From positions 191,881 through 255,880 of the forward strand of contig KL647300.1 of NCBI GenBank assembly GCA_000727475.1: DNA of 64,000 bases, given 5' to 3'. The notes beneath the pieces were generated by a model that had not been told where the DNA came from, did not search any database, and saw nothing but the letters and a program-made list of their open reading frames with translations. The DNA comes from Sarcocystis neurona. Taxonomy: Eukaryota; Apicomplexa; Conoidasida; Eucoccidiorida; Sarcocystidae. Positions within the stretch are counted from its first letter, which is position 1; every line of letters starts with the position of its first letter. The position numbers and the translations under genes were made by a program. This document shows positions 12,201 to 25,300 of the stretch, piece after piece.

Positions 12201-14056
12201 GGACAGTAGATGGGTATCCGCTGCTAGTGGATCGGCTACACAGAAATCCTGATATGTGCGTCATTTTTCCATCGGCATTGTAGGTAACCGTCTATGCGCT
12301 GCAAGAAAGCGGCATCTACTGCCAGTACTGACAGCTGGAGTTGTTGTGGCATTTGTAGCCATGTCACCAAAGTTGTTTATGGTTGCCTGCATTTGGCGCA
12401 GACAGAGGTTTTGGCGTTGCTGGATCAGCCGCCACCAAAGATCGTTTATACGCAGTGCTGGCGCACAAACATCGAGTATTGTCCGTTGTGTATAACATGA
12501 AGAAAGTTTTTTGTAATTGCTTAATTTCTAATTTTTGCCGTTGACCCACTGATGACGCGTGGTCCTTTCGTGCTGTGGATGGTTGATCATATCACTGCTT
12601 CATTACTACGCATACTCATCGTTGCTCTTGTTCTGAGCTTGAGTACACGGTACATCTGCTTTGTTTTGTCATGCGTTGACCTGCGTGTGTGCTGCATGGA
12701 TGCACGTGAGAGAACTATCCTCAATATAATTTGTCACGCGGACACATGCTCAGCGTAGTCCTATATACATATATATCCAAGCATGTTTTCTGCGACTACA
12801 CAAGCCTAGCTTTTGAAAACTGAATATACGAACGCGTGATACGTAGTAGAAGTCCTCACCTCGTCTATCTTGTGTAGTTTATCGTTGAACCCCAGCGCCA
12901 TAATGTCGTTCACTCCATGCACGTACTGTCTCATTTGTTCGTTCCTTCTGCGGCTGCTGCGCTGGAACTCCTGTGGAAGCTCGTAATAGTCGCTCTTTTC
13001 TTGTCCTCTTCTTGCTTTCCTTCCAGTGTTGTACAGAGTGAAACTCTTGTGTTTCCGTGCGTTGAGGCCTTTCTTCCCCGCACGTGTAGGTGCGTGAGAC
13101 AGCATTCTCTCGGCGAGCGCACGCTTTGCAGAAGAAAATTCACGTGGCTGGCATTGTTCCTCTTTCTCTATTTGTGGCGTAGCTTCAAACTGGGAAGGGC
13201 TTCGCGTATTTTTCGTTCCTTTTGCCGGCTCTTCGACACCCAATCTAGACTCGTCTCCCGAGTCGGTCACCGCCCTTACTTCCCCCTGTTCCATATTGCC
13301 CGCTACTCCATCCGGGGAACGAAGAAATCCGGCTGCGATCGAATCACCTCCGGCTTTTCCCTTCAGTCTCTCCGCCCGTTTATCTGCATATTCCTCTTCC
13401 TTCTGCACAACAAATAGGCTTCGTGCTTCGTCGTGCTTGGTCCACCACGGGAAGGAGGTTGCTCCGCTTCCAATACCGTACCTCTTGTTTTTCCCGGGGC
13501 GAGAAACTTTTTTCAGCAGTTTGCTGTACTCGTTTGTAACTTTCTCGGTCGCTATGAGAGGCTGCTTGCGACCGTCGCTACTAATCGTGAGCGTACTTAT
13601 AGGCAGCCCTAGTGTGCTGTGGATGACGTTTCTGGCTTGTTGAGAAAAGGATGGAGGGGTGTGGAAGAAAATGCTGTCATTTGGGAGGGCCTTAGGTGTT
13701 GCCAGCGTGAGGACAGCCTGGTGGGACCTGTTTGGCTGGAAAGGGTTGATCGTTACACCTTGCTTGCCGTAGAGTACGTCTGAGGAGCTGCTTTGCCTGT
13801 CGGAGAATTGCTCGTCTACGTTTGAAGATAAGGAAACTCCTTGTTTGTTCGTTGTATTTTCTGCTGCTGAGGAAGCTATCAATGCTTTGATTGCATTATC
13901 GGGCAGATCTGCAGCCGCAGCAGAGCTTCCTTCCTGCTCATCTTCTTCGTCTCCCAAAGACGTCGGCGAATACACAGTTCTGTTAACAACATTTGGTCCG
14001 ATGAGTGCCCTCAGCAGTGACACAGGAGTTTCTCCCACACCTGGTAACGAGGGCAT
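9272..14056 (-). CDS. Unknown basic/disordered protein, at least three exons
   Basis: Proposed exons on the minus strand: 14056-12860 (ATG start, 399 codons, donor GAG|GTGAGG, phase 0), one starting at 10986 after GTGCAG (phase 0), and one from 9844 (acceptor CTAACAG) to the stop at 9272. The N-terminus MPSLPGVGETPVSLLRALIG is hydrophobic-patterned and probably conserved. The rest is rich in Ser/Lys/Arg/Glu with an aromatic patch (SFPWWTKHDE) and a helical stretch (QMRQYVHGVNDIMALGF). The second exon has an acidic run (IDEEFDEEYDRD) and then Arg/Ser-rich sequence. The last is Lys/Arg/Glu-rich. The donor of exon 2 is not resolved; GTATTC near 10698 and GTGTCG near 10689 are in phase. No family recognised; a nuclear or RNA-associated role is only a guess. 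It is the only supported gene in this repeat-poor block. Confidence 0.6.
10221..10297. repeat. Compound microsatellite (CTTT)n-(CT)n-(CTAT)n-(AT)n
   Basis: A pyrimidine-rich run passes from CTTT units to CT, then CTAT, then AT repeats. It is isolated in an otherwise complex repeat-poor stretch, inside an intron of the minus-strand gene. Confidence 0.85.
12335..12500 (+). CDS. Candidate terminal exon, Cys-rich, antisense in an intron
   Basis: After the acceptor-like TGACAG an open plus frame reads about 54 residues to TGA, with a Cys-rich start (WSCCGIC), then LAQTEVLALLDQPPPKIVY and a CYS-rich end (EYCPLC). Codon choice (CAG, GAG, CTG) looks coding. However, no upstream exon could be joined with confidence; a phase-compatible piece near 12199 is only suggestive. 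It overlaps an intron of the minus-strand gene. Chance is a real alternative. Confidence 0.2.
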
Positions 14057-17000
14057 AAACAGAGTAAGATGACCTGATTGTGCCGAGTGTGGGCCAACGT
14101 AGGCTGAATATCAGCTTTCAGTCACCGGTGGAGATTTTTCTGGTAATCTGCGACTAAACAGGGTACACGTGGTCTGCTACACAGCCTCTTATTCACACCG
14201 TGTATATGACTTCACGGGCGTCATTTCTGTTCACCTACAGAGGATGTGTATTACCTTGCTTCCTCTGATGCCTTCGTGGTGCACTCCGCATTTCCACTCT
14301 GCATGGCTAGGCCAACCCACCTTATATGTATCCCTCCTCAGGAGTGCGCTGTTCACTAAATATTGTCTCTACTCAGATGTTCCCCTCCAAAAAAAATATG
14401 CATGCGTCATTGTGTACTGGAAGTGAAGGCGTATGATTATGTACATCTACGTGAGTGTGTGTAGGTACCGACGCTCTGATATGTAAGTCTAAAAGTTGCA
14501 ACAAACTGCTTCTCAAATAAGGCTAGATGCAGGCACTTAAAAGTTGTTGCGAAGGGATACAGAAAGGGTCAACCAATCACGCAGAGTTTCAAGTAGTCTC
14601 ACGCAGAGGAGGTGGCTAGAGCGTACTTCAGAGAAAACCTGCGGAAGAGCTTGTGTAGACTTCAACGTCGTCTTAGTAGGGCATCTGGCGCTTTCAAATT
14701 TAAGACCTTTACTCGTGCAGAACTGTGGAAATGCCTCCATTTGCTGTGAATATATAGAACTTCTTTGTCGGAGAGACAACGTCATCGTGAGGGCTGGTGT
14801 GTGCACGCCGATAATGTAAGCGCCTTTGTTTCTTGTGTAATATCTTGAAATGTGGGGGACCCAATTCAATGCATCTTCCCGCCAAAGGCTGCCGTAGTGA
14901 CACACTGCCAGACCGGCTTCAGTTCTCAACGTGTAGGCACTTTACAAGGAATATTGCAGGGACACATGGCCGTACCCTACTCAACTCTCCCGCATATTGT
15001 TGGCATGGTGCACGTGTATGTGTGAGTGTAGACGTATGTCGTTTATATACGTAGTGACGTAGTGCCATACACAAATTTGTTCACTTGGCTGGTTCGGCTG
15101 ACCACTGGTATCTTGGACGCTTTTCAAACAGCAAGTTTGAAGAAATAGAAGCGGCAGAGCCTGCAGAAGGGAAGCGACATAACCTACACGCAGTACGACG
15201 TTAGTTCCACGTTAAATGTGCCGCAAGATGCAGCATGGGGTCTTCCGTACGACTACGAGTAGATAATTAACTCTAATGAATAAGTGAGCACGTACGCACT
15301 GTGTGTTTTTTTACAGCGCATACACGCTCAAATGTCGAAACCACAACAAGGCTTTAAATTATCTCAGATGGTGTACACATGTTCTCCCTGAGAAAAAAGG
15401 GGCGTTTGCCTTTCCCGCGAGTCCCCTGTGCACACGTAGTGATGTCGGCGTGACGGGGGGCGGCAGGATCTTTTCGTGTTCTGTACTTCTGTGCAAACTG
15501 TCTCCCGTGACGAAGCCATCGTGTCCCCAATGTGGAACTATGTGAAACGGCCTCGCTCCAGACGAGCAGTACATACATATTTTCTCACCTTTTCCTATTT
15601 ACTTCCGCATGTAAGTGCTGCAATGTGAGTCAAACGACGTTACACATATAAGCAGACGTATACGTGTACGCATAAGACTCCGTCCTCAGATAACAGTTTA
15701 GGTTCGCCGAAGTGTAGCTGTCTTACGAGTGACCAGTGGTGTCGCGGTCGGTTTGACTGGATGTAAACACCCCTCTTACGGCTAACAGGAAAGCTGCGGG
15801 GAACGAAACAACGTGGACCTTCATACTGTTTCGCTACGTGACGAGGCGGGTGAAAACAACAAGTTCATGAAAGCGCTCGGGAGGACCCATGAGTTGCTTG
15901 CAGAGTAGTCAAGTAGAAACACGGTAGTGCGTCGGACAGCGGGGGCCGACACGGAGTCAAAGCAGACTAGTGCAAACAACGTGTATCCACGCCAGCTGAC
16001 GGGGAAGCATCCAACTCAACTCACTTCACATGATACCTGGAAAGAAGGGAACTAGGTGACTACGCTATCGGTAACTTAGAACCTGATGCCACCCAGACTA
16101 ACAAAATGATGCAGACGTGTAAAGAAGTTAGGCCAGTCGCTTACGGTATAGGAAACTTATAACCTAAAGCCATCCAGACAGTAACAATAATGCATGGGCG
16201 TAGAGAAGTGAGACTAGGTGCTTACGGTACAGTAACTTGTAACCTAAAGCCATCCAGAGTGCAAAAGTGGTGCTCACGTAGCCGTATGGAAGTGCCATCG
16301 TTCGGGAGAAAGAGCTTCGCCGACGATCCGTATGCTGAATGTTGACAGCTGCCTTCAACAAGCAATACGTCTATAGGGGGAACCGTTGCTTGTGCGGGTC
16401 CAGGTTGTGAGGAGCCGCAATCCCGCAGTTATCTTTTTGCTCCTCAGATATAGTGGCCCGCAAGACAGAGCAGAACCGAGTAGTACATCGGCAAGAATGC
16501 TTGACCGCGAAAGCTTCTGTGTTGACAGCTTGCTCGACTCTACAGAAGACGTATTATTCCTGCGTCCAGTACATAGGGTAAGTCAAAAGAAGCTTCACAG
16601 GAAGAATCTGTGTTTGGTCAACCATGTAGTAGTAATGTAGACACCTACGTACGCACGAAAAAGGAGGGAGATTCCCTAGGTATGCGTGGTGGACAAATTA
16701 CTTAGCATGAAGGGCATAACGCAAACGCTCGAAGCAAGGTAGCTGCACACATATGTAGAGAAGAAGAACAACGTTTGTCCGGCCATCTCCTACCGGACGT
16801 CGAACGGCTGGATGAGTGTGGGCCATGTTCCATGTTTCACTTCGTGTGCCTCCGTCTGCGATAGAACTAAAATAGAAAGGGATGCATGGTGAACGCGCGA
16901 ATGTGGAGGGTCGCCCTGCCCGTAGGGCGTCTTCTGCGGCTTGCTCGTGCAAGACAGGCTGTCCTTCGTCTCAGCCAAGCATTTGGTAGAACTCGGCAAA

Positions 17001-20000
17001 ACGCTTGAAGCGCTTCTGTGAGACCGCATTGCAGAAAGAATCGCATAAGTATGTGTTGCCACGCTGTGGGCAAACATTAGTGCAAACCTCTGTTCAGGCG
17101 AGTCCAGGCGAGCGAATCCCTTGTAGGGGCAGTACAGCACAACTACTGGGCAGAACAGTTCCATGTCCCAGCGTATGCGTATACAGATATACATGTTCAC
17201 AAAGAGACAGAGAGAGTGAAACTCACCCACACACAGTCTCCTAGACACCCGTTACTGGAATTATACACCGTGAAAACACGTAAGTTTTCAGCTCAAAGAA
17301 TGCTCGCTGACGAACTTCGTGTGAAGTATGGAAATCTGTGACACGGCGTACTGCGCGGTGTGGCGCGCAGATGCTTTTTAATTATATGGGGGAAAGTTGT
17401 ACCGGTAACTCTCGCACCAAAGGAGGAGGCACGGCTGTGTCACATATTGGCGGGGCAAGACAACTCCATAGAATCATGCTGTTGCATGACTCCGCAGTTC
17501 TGCTTGAGGGCGAAAGTATGACAGACAGCTTTATCATCAAGAGTGTGCCACCTGCGTGCTAAACACCGCTATACCCGATTCATCCGATCAGTGCAGGCGG
17601 GCGTGTGCATTGTTGGCCTTGTCTACGTCTACCGCAGCAAGGTTCGTCTTTCAGCACGTTCGCGAAGGAAGCCAAAAATCTCATACACAATGGCGTACTG
17701 ATACGGAAAAAGACCACAATGCTAAGAAGAGTGGGACAGGAAAAATTTGTTTCGCTATCCCGGCCGCGGCAAAATATACGTCATGTAGAAAAGGGATTTT
17801 GTCGTCACTTGCCTCCTTCCTTTACACAGCCCCGCAAATGCGAATACAGTGGTAGTTATGTAGGACAGTGTGGCCGGGTTGGATCACCGCGCCTACGTAG
17901 AGAACAACTGTATTCTGCGGGGCAGGTTGAAGGCAGCGTCCGCCCCCTACGCAGACCTTCCATTGCTGATCCGCACGCAGCGAATGACATTATACATGTA
18001 TCCCTGCCGAGGAGAGAGACAACTGTTTACGCTAATTTATGCGTCTTTGTAGCTATTCTTCACTTTACTTGTCGAAACAGAGAACAGAACAACTCACTGC
18101 CACGCGTGAACAGTCTAGCGTTGTGGGCTGCGCCCGTGCGTCGCTTTCAAATGCACATAGGCGTACCTGAAGATACACACGTGAACATCCGAAAAACTAT
18201 GTAGTTTTAGTGATAGTACGAACACGTGCCGCTGAGGACCTTGCCAGCATGTCCCACCCTCTCTCTTGCGACAGCGTGTACTCCACATTTGTTGCTGTGT
18301 ACATAGAGTAATGGCCGATAGTGCTACGGTGTCACATACTGTGCAACAAAGCTTTGTTTGTTTTCTTTTTACCTTCACTGCTGCAGCAGCAACGGCGACA
18401 TACTACGTGTTGTCGGTAACTTGAGGAAATTACATAAGCCGCAACGCTGTGCGTCAGAAAGATGTTTTAGACTTATTCCACTGATCTGGAAATGTCATGG
18501 TGCCGCAGAAGTGGTAATGCATTACATGTTGATGCTTTGAGGGTGTGTACGCTTTTCGCCTTGAATGGTAATAATTGATGCATTTGCTTTTCACGAGATG
18601 CCTATAGTATTGAGTCCTCTGCGCGAACATCTTCGCATATGAGGTTCTGCAGGGTAGTACAAAGGACGAGTAGACACATATGTAAACAAGAAGCAGCAGT
18701 CAACCGTACGTGGCTGAAATTTGTGGTACCGCTCCTTTCCTACTACGTGAAAGGTTCCTCTGTACGGCACAGTTGAGAAAAACCAGTGAAGAGAAGCGGT
18801 CCCTCATGCATTCTGGCGTTGAAGTGGTTCGGCCGTCTTTCCCCGACAGTTCGCCGCTCTGCGGCGTGTTACACGACTATGACGTACGAGTTAGTGTACA
18901 AACATCTCAAGGTGTGTTCGTGGGTCTACTGAAACTCGACACCTCTGTACACGGCTGCGTGTATGCATGCACGTATTAGTGCTACCGTAGATCTCAACAC
19001 CTGTGCAGCAGCAGACCACTTTATGTAAACATATCCTGGTAAAGTTGATTATATCTGCTTTTACGCATGCACACATTTTTCCGTTCTAAACTCTGTAATG
19101 GTTATCCCGACTTCTCGCCAGTGGCGAAGAGGGCTGGCGAGAAGACGTGAATAATACAATGCCTTTTTGCGAATACATAGAATTTACGAGGAGTCGACAT
19201 TTTGTGTGACCTCTGCGTTTGTGCGGGGCAATAAGTTTCACTTCTACGCGCGTTTGTTTACTTTCGCAGTTGCGTGTGCGCCTCTGTGCTTGTTGACCAA
19301 CAAATTTTCCACTCCGCCTACTAGGCATATATGTATATATATATGTATATAAATATCTATATGCATCGGAAGACAAGCAACTAGAGCTGGTGCAGAAGCG
19401 TACACATACGGCATCATATATTAACGCATACAGGCTTAATCGCACGTATGCTTGATATAAATTTATCCACGTCTAGGTGTCAATACAGACACTCATGTTG
19501 TCATGTGTAAACAAGATATTGTGGGGTCCGGACGAACACAAGCATAAGGATCGACAGACGTGGACAAGTGCTACGCTGCTGCTAAATTTTCGTATTCTTC
19601 AGAGTAGAGTTAACGAACAAGTAAACTGGCACGTTGTGTCGCCACTCAGACATTTCCAAACATTCTTTCGTGTGTCTTTCGACAGTTTCGCGCAGAGTTG
19701 CTTTCGAAAGCGTGACTGCACCGCAAAGAGCGTGAGACTCCTGTAAAACCCATACGCCGACACAGGTCAAGGGCGATAGTAATTCAATATGAAAGACATA
19801 CATTTATATATATACATATGTATACGTACACTACGTATACGTATATTCATTTTTTTGTCACCGATGACCTCACTACTCTCAAAATTGTCATCGAGTGTGT
19901 AACACTCCTGCCCACAGCGCAAGCCTTTCCAAGTGAAGCCGTTTCCTTGTTAGGTCAAGCCTCTGATTCTGTTAAGCGTGGTTATGCATTAGGTGAGCGG

Positions 20001-22332
20001 CGTTTGTCAAAAAGAAAGATCACGAAATATTTGTTATAACTAAGTCTCCTGTGTTTTCCCCAGAGTGTATCGTGTTGAGGTGCCGCAGTCGCTATCAAGC
20101 ACTCAGGGCGAATTCATTACATTAGGTGTTCAGCTGTATTGCCCAATAGTTGGCTGTAACACGTGACGTGTGTCGCAGGTTGTCAGGCGGGGCAACAGTC
20201 CAACAACCAGACAACACAAAATTGCAAACATGCAGAATCGGCGCGTGCAATGAAGACACCCACTACTCTTGTAGTTGACCGCTGCCAGATTTTATCTACG
20301 AGCAGGCCATCTATTCAACTGTCAAGCTAGAGGATCTCCATGCTGGACAATTGGTATATGCAGGGCGTCCGGAAAAAAAGACGTCCTGGAGTCTGCATGT
20401 ACACTGTGAGCCCACATACACATGTACAACTGTATATCAACTAGCACACCATCACCTAGAGAAATTCTCCTATCTCCTGTTGCTTTAAAGCGTGTATATA
20501 TATATATATATATATGCTCTCAGGCTGTGCTGTTCCTCCCAGTCATCTATGGCGGTCTGAATATCAGTCATACACGCAGGCGCCTGGAACGTATCAGTAT
20601 AGGCCGACTTCTTACTCTACACTCATAACTATTTACGTATACACGTGTGCATACCTACATACATATTTATATATATATATATACGTATATATACATGCAC
20701 ACTACGCCAGATGACTAACTCTGAGGAAATTCTTCTCCGTTTTACTTTCAGTGTCATACCCTCTAAAATTAACGATGTGGAGAGATCAGACATCGTGAGA
20801 CTGTGTGGTAGGAGCTTCCCCTATTATGCGTTTGTCAAAGAAAACACGTGTGTATGCTGCTGCATACATTTTTAATCTACATGCACGTTACGATCATGGT
20901 AAGCAAGCTCACACACAGTGTGCGGGAAGCACCACACGAGATGGTCAATGCTTCATGTGGAACAGCTGAATTCCCTTTTCCTTGATTACGTGGTTCCGAT
21001 TAGAATCAATCTAACGATCACACAAAAATTAACAGGCGCTCTTCCATCTCTCGTGGGTTGCTGGCGCGAAAGTTAGCACTGCCTTTCACCCATGTCTGTG
21101 CACATGCGTGAACCCATGGGCACACAGACACGCAGAGATAAAATTAATGCACATGTGCGCAATAGTCCCTGCTATACAAACGTGTGCAGATACGGATGGA
21201 GACACGCACATGTGTGTAACTGTGTATGTATACCTATACGTTTGCTTACGTAAACATACAAGTCTCCACAGACTTTCGTATGTCCCCGGTTTCTTCTGCC
21301 CCGTCAAGCGATTTCTCGTCGAGCCAGCTATTTCACACAGAAGTCTGTAAGAAGGAAAGAAGTATTCCTTTTACAAAATCCAGACTCACGCAGGCACTTG
21401 TGGACACCAGCACACAGAGGGTCCCGATTCAAATGCACAGAGAAACTGCACCTCACCTCCTCGGCTTGAACAGTTCAGTGCTTTCTCCGTAATCCACCGA
21501 CACACCCGCTAGCAGGCTGGTGGCGGCGGTACCACAGTTGATAAAAAAAAAAATTGAATATTATACGTCCAGGTAAGTAGGAGAACACATATCCAGTGAT
21601 CCCACGCAAGAGAGAGTAATCAAACATTTTAACGCACCGAGCGGGGGGATCATTCGGCCCCCCCTCGCACTCCCTCTGCGTCTGCCCAGTACACTTACAC
21701 CTGAGCATTCTATAGAAAATTGCACATTTTTGGTGGACCAGCAACTTCATTCTCCGTCTTTCCACTTTGGTGAAGTCTTTAAAAAATATTCAAAGAAACT
21801 GAAGCAAATTTTACGTCTCACGCTGCGCGCAGGGTGTAGCGTCCAAAGAGCGAACACACAGGATAATGTGTGCGGCTCTCAGCATCTGTAGACTGACCTT
21901 TGGATCGTCGTGCAGACGCGTGTGTCAGCAACAGACATCAATGTATGCCGACTGAACTCACAGCTGTGCAGATCTACGTACACGAAAAATTAGACTATTC
22001 TGAGTCCTACACACAAATCTTAATATATATGTGTATTAACATATTGCTGCTGCGGAGCAATAGACGTGTACCTCTTTATCAAAGGGAGTGTTTTCTACGG
22101 CGCAGTGAACGCATCAATACACAAACAATATATACGTAGAAACCGAAGTGTACTCATATATATCCACAGAGTGCCCTTTGAAGTGTAAGAAAGCGTGTCT
22201 CTCCAGGAAAGAGTTTCTTCTTGCACATCCCTTTCAATCCTTTTTCTCTCGCATCCTGTGCTCTGCGAACCTCAATTATTCTTTGAGTGCCTTTTCCCTG
22301 GCGTCTCCTTTTCGCCTCCTCTATGCCATGCA
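14057..22332. other. Repeat-poor segment without a supportable gene
   Basis: About 8.3 kb of complex sequence with short open frames no longer than random expectation, the longest being 17605-18204 (plus). Microsatellites are few (ATAT runs near 19327-19352, 20498 and 20668). There is no homopeptide signal, tRNA-like cloverleaf or recognisable protein motif. Together with the preceding block it fits an Eimeria P segment. Confidence 0.5.
16053..16290. repeat. Tandem repeat, about 81-86 bp unit, three diverged copies
   Basis: Each copy contains a TAC-GCTATCGG/TACGGTA-like word, then AACTT-AACCT-A-GCCA-CCAGA, then AA-ATGATGC/AATAATGC and a GTAGAGAAGT-like tail. Starts lie near 16053, 16138 and 16218. 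The copies differ by scattered substitutions and small indels. The unit is not low-complexity and lies in a gene-free stretch. Confidence 0.75.
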
Positions 22333-25300
22333 TCAACGCCAGGCGTGCTGCTGAGGCGGTGACTCAGCAGCACGGTGCAGCCGTTGGGCCTTCGCTTCAC
22401 CTTTCTTCTTCGCCGCTGCTGTGTGTGTTGTTCCGCTTCTGCTTTTTGTTGCCCCCGCCTGAGATCTGCCGCTGCTGCTGCAGCTTCTTCTATTGACTGG
22501 AGGGCGACAAAAGGTGCGGCTGCTCCTGTTCTTTTCTCCGGCAACACGGGATGCGCTATTGCTTACGCTGCTTTTCATAACGCCGGTGCTGCTTCTACTT
22601 TTGTTCACGCTGCTGCTGCTACTCTTGCGAGTGGTGCCGCCGCTGCATTTGGTGCTGCTCTTCTCCCTCTTGACGTCTCTCCGCTCACGCATTTCTTCCT
22701 TGCCTGAACTTGCGTTGCTGCTTTTTCTCTCTCTCTCCCGTTCTACACTTGGGCGTAATCTCTGCGCATCCATGCACATCTCCCTCCCTGTCTCCATCAG
22801 TAGCAGAGGACTCTTTCTATCGACTCTGCTTCTGCCTGATGCTTTGTGCCTCTCCTCGTCTAGCTCTCCTCCTAAGAGCGCCCTTCTTTCATCTGTAAAC
22901 GCGTGAGCGGTACCATCACTAGCAGAACGTGGAACAGCCGCATCACCCGGGCAACTACGATCATCAGCTGCAGTGTAAGTACCTTGAGCAGCAGCCGCGG
23001 CAGCTAAAGCCGCAGCGAGGCCACGTGGACAAAAACCAGTATTCCTTTGTTGCTCTAGACACAACACCCCACGTGTAACGATGGGTTCCTCTTGTTCTAG
23101 CGTCGCACAGTGCACTGTGATTTCTCTTCCTGCTGTCGCTTCCTGCTGCTGCTGGAGCAGCTCGCTACCTGCAGCTGGTGTAAATGCTGCTTGCTCTTCG
23201 TTTCCTTTCTTCGCCGGAAGATCTCGTATTGCTGCCGTGGTCTTCGAGGAAAAATTACCGGATACAGAGGAGGCAGCAACATCAGCAGTAGTGGCAGTCG
23301 CATGAAAAGCAACGCCAGAAGCAGCAGACGGACGAGTGACGCCAGCAGCAGCAAGAATAAGAGAAGCAGCGCTCTCGTTGCGAGCAGGCCATGGCGGCGT
23401 CACGACGGGGAGATGAGAAGCAGCGGCAGACGAAGAGTGAGGAGCTGAAGCAGAGCCAGGAGGAAAGGCAAAAGCACGAGTTGCAGAACAGAGAGAAGGA
23501 ACAGCTTGGGCAGGAGAAGAGGAAGCGATCCGAGTAGCACAAGCAGGAGCAGCAGCAGCTGTGTCCACGTGGATCCCCTGTTCCGCAGAGAAGGCGCTGG
23601 CACGCAACTTAGTATCCATCTGCAATAGCGTCTTTATTTGTGAAACTGTTGTCTTCCTCTCCAAGCTGCAGCTGCGTGTCTGCATGTGTTCCAGAGAAGT
23701 GCTGCTGCTCGTGCTCAACTGCATGCAACGGGAAGACGCATCGAATACTATCTCTGCTGGTTGCGTCTCTCCTGTTTGTGAAAAGGTGGCGGAGGAAAAT
23801 TCTCCCCTGAAAATATAGTTCGGCACCGCAGTTTCACCTCCGGCAGCATCCGCAGCTAATTTTCTTCGTGCGACCATATGCTCGTGCAGGCTTTCTTTGT
23901 ACGACGCGGCTATTTTGCTGTCTGGTGCTATACTTTCAAGTGCTGCCTCCTCTTCTGGATGCACCTGTATCTCTTCAACCGCTACTGTACTGGCTTCTTT
24001 TTCACTTTGCTTGCAAACTTTTCTTATCGGCTGCCTCGTATCTTCCTTCTGTCCTAACGTTATCTCTGTGTGTGCTGCAGCAGGAGAGGACTTGTGCTCT
24101 GACCACTCCTCCTCGTCCTGGTGCGCCTCCTCCTCCTCCTCTTCGCCTGTGCCTGTTCTCTTGTACGGTGCTTCTCGTGTGCGTGTTGTCGCTTCTCTGT
24201 CCCATTCCGGCGCTCTAGCATTTTTTTTTTCTGCTGCCGCTGCGCTGTGGTCATCGAGCAGAAATTCACGCGCAGAAACCCAGATGGAAGACCCTCGCGG
24301 AGCTGCTGGGGCGACGGCCTCCCCCTGGGGAGCGTCTCGCCGTACGTGTGAAGAGACAGCAGCAGCGGACGTGCCGTCCTGTTGCTGCTGCAGCAGTGCG
24401 CGTGCTACAGCTGCAGGACCTTGCTGCTGTTGGTGCTGCAGTGGAGGTGAGGACGCAGCACACTCTTGATGCTGCAGGGCAGAAGAGGAAGCAGCCTGAG
24501 CGTGCTTCTGTCCCCCCTGCCGCAGAGATAAAGAAGCGGCAGTCTTCTCCGCCAACTGAGGCAGCAAAGAAAGAAAAAACGCATCAGCACCGACCGTTCT
24601 GCCCTGCTTGTCTTCAAGAGGACGTCTCTCCTCCGTCAGGGAGCTGGGCTGTATCCGAGTTCCTGTGGTTCCAGCAGCAGCACATTCAGCGACCGCGACA
24701 GCGTCTCCTCCTCCTCGTTCTGGCGCAGCAACAGCGTCAGCAGCGGTAAGCGCATCTCCTGCACTACTACCAGCAGCACTCACTTTCACAACAGCGGCAG
24801 CACCAGGCGCAGTCCCAGCGGGAACTGCAGCAGCAGCAGCAGCTTCATTACCGTCGACAGCAGCAGCATGAGCAGGAGAAAGTCCAGTATTTTTCAAGGA
24901 AGCAGCAGCCACATCACCGGGGACAGCAGCATGTGAGCCAGCTGCATCAGTGGCAGCAGCAGGAGCGTGGGGACCCGCAGCAGTAGCAGTCAAAGCACCC
25001 TCTGCCCACGCAGCAGTCCCAGCTGCAGCGGCAATGTTAGAGCTGCTTCTTGCCATGCTGCTGTTGCTATCGCTCGCCCCTGCAGCCACGCCGCTGTTGG
25101 TGCTTCGCGTATCTGCGATCGAGGAAAAGTTCGGTGCGTCGTCTCTGGCCCTTGGCCCGGGATCCGCACTGCTGCTGCTGCTCTCTGATGTTCCAGCTGC
25201 TGTTTTCAGCAGCTGAGCTCCAGGCTCGAGGCAGCTCATCGATTTCTTGTCACTTTCGGCTGCGGCAGCAGCGACAGACGTTGCTGGCGCATCTGCTCTT

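Noticed and set aside
17605..18204. 199-codon plus-strand frame in the repeat-poor block
   Set aside because: Length is somewhat above random expectation, but there is no family motif, no coherent codon preference and no convincing neighbouring exon.
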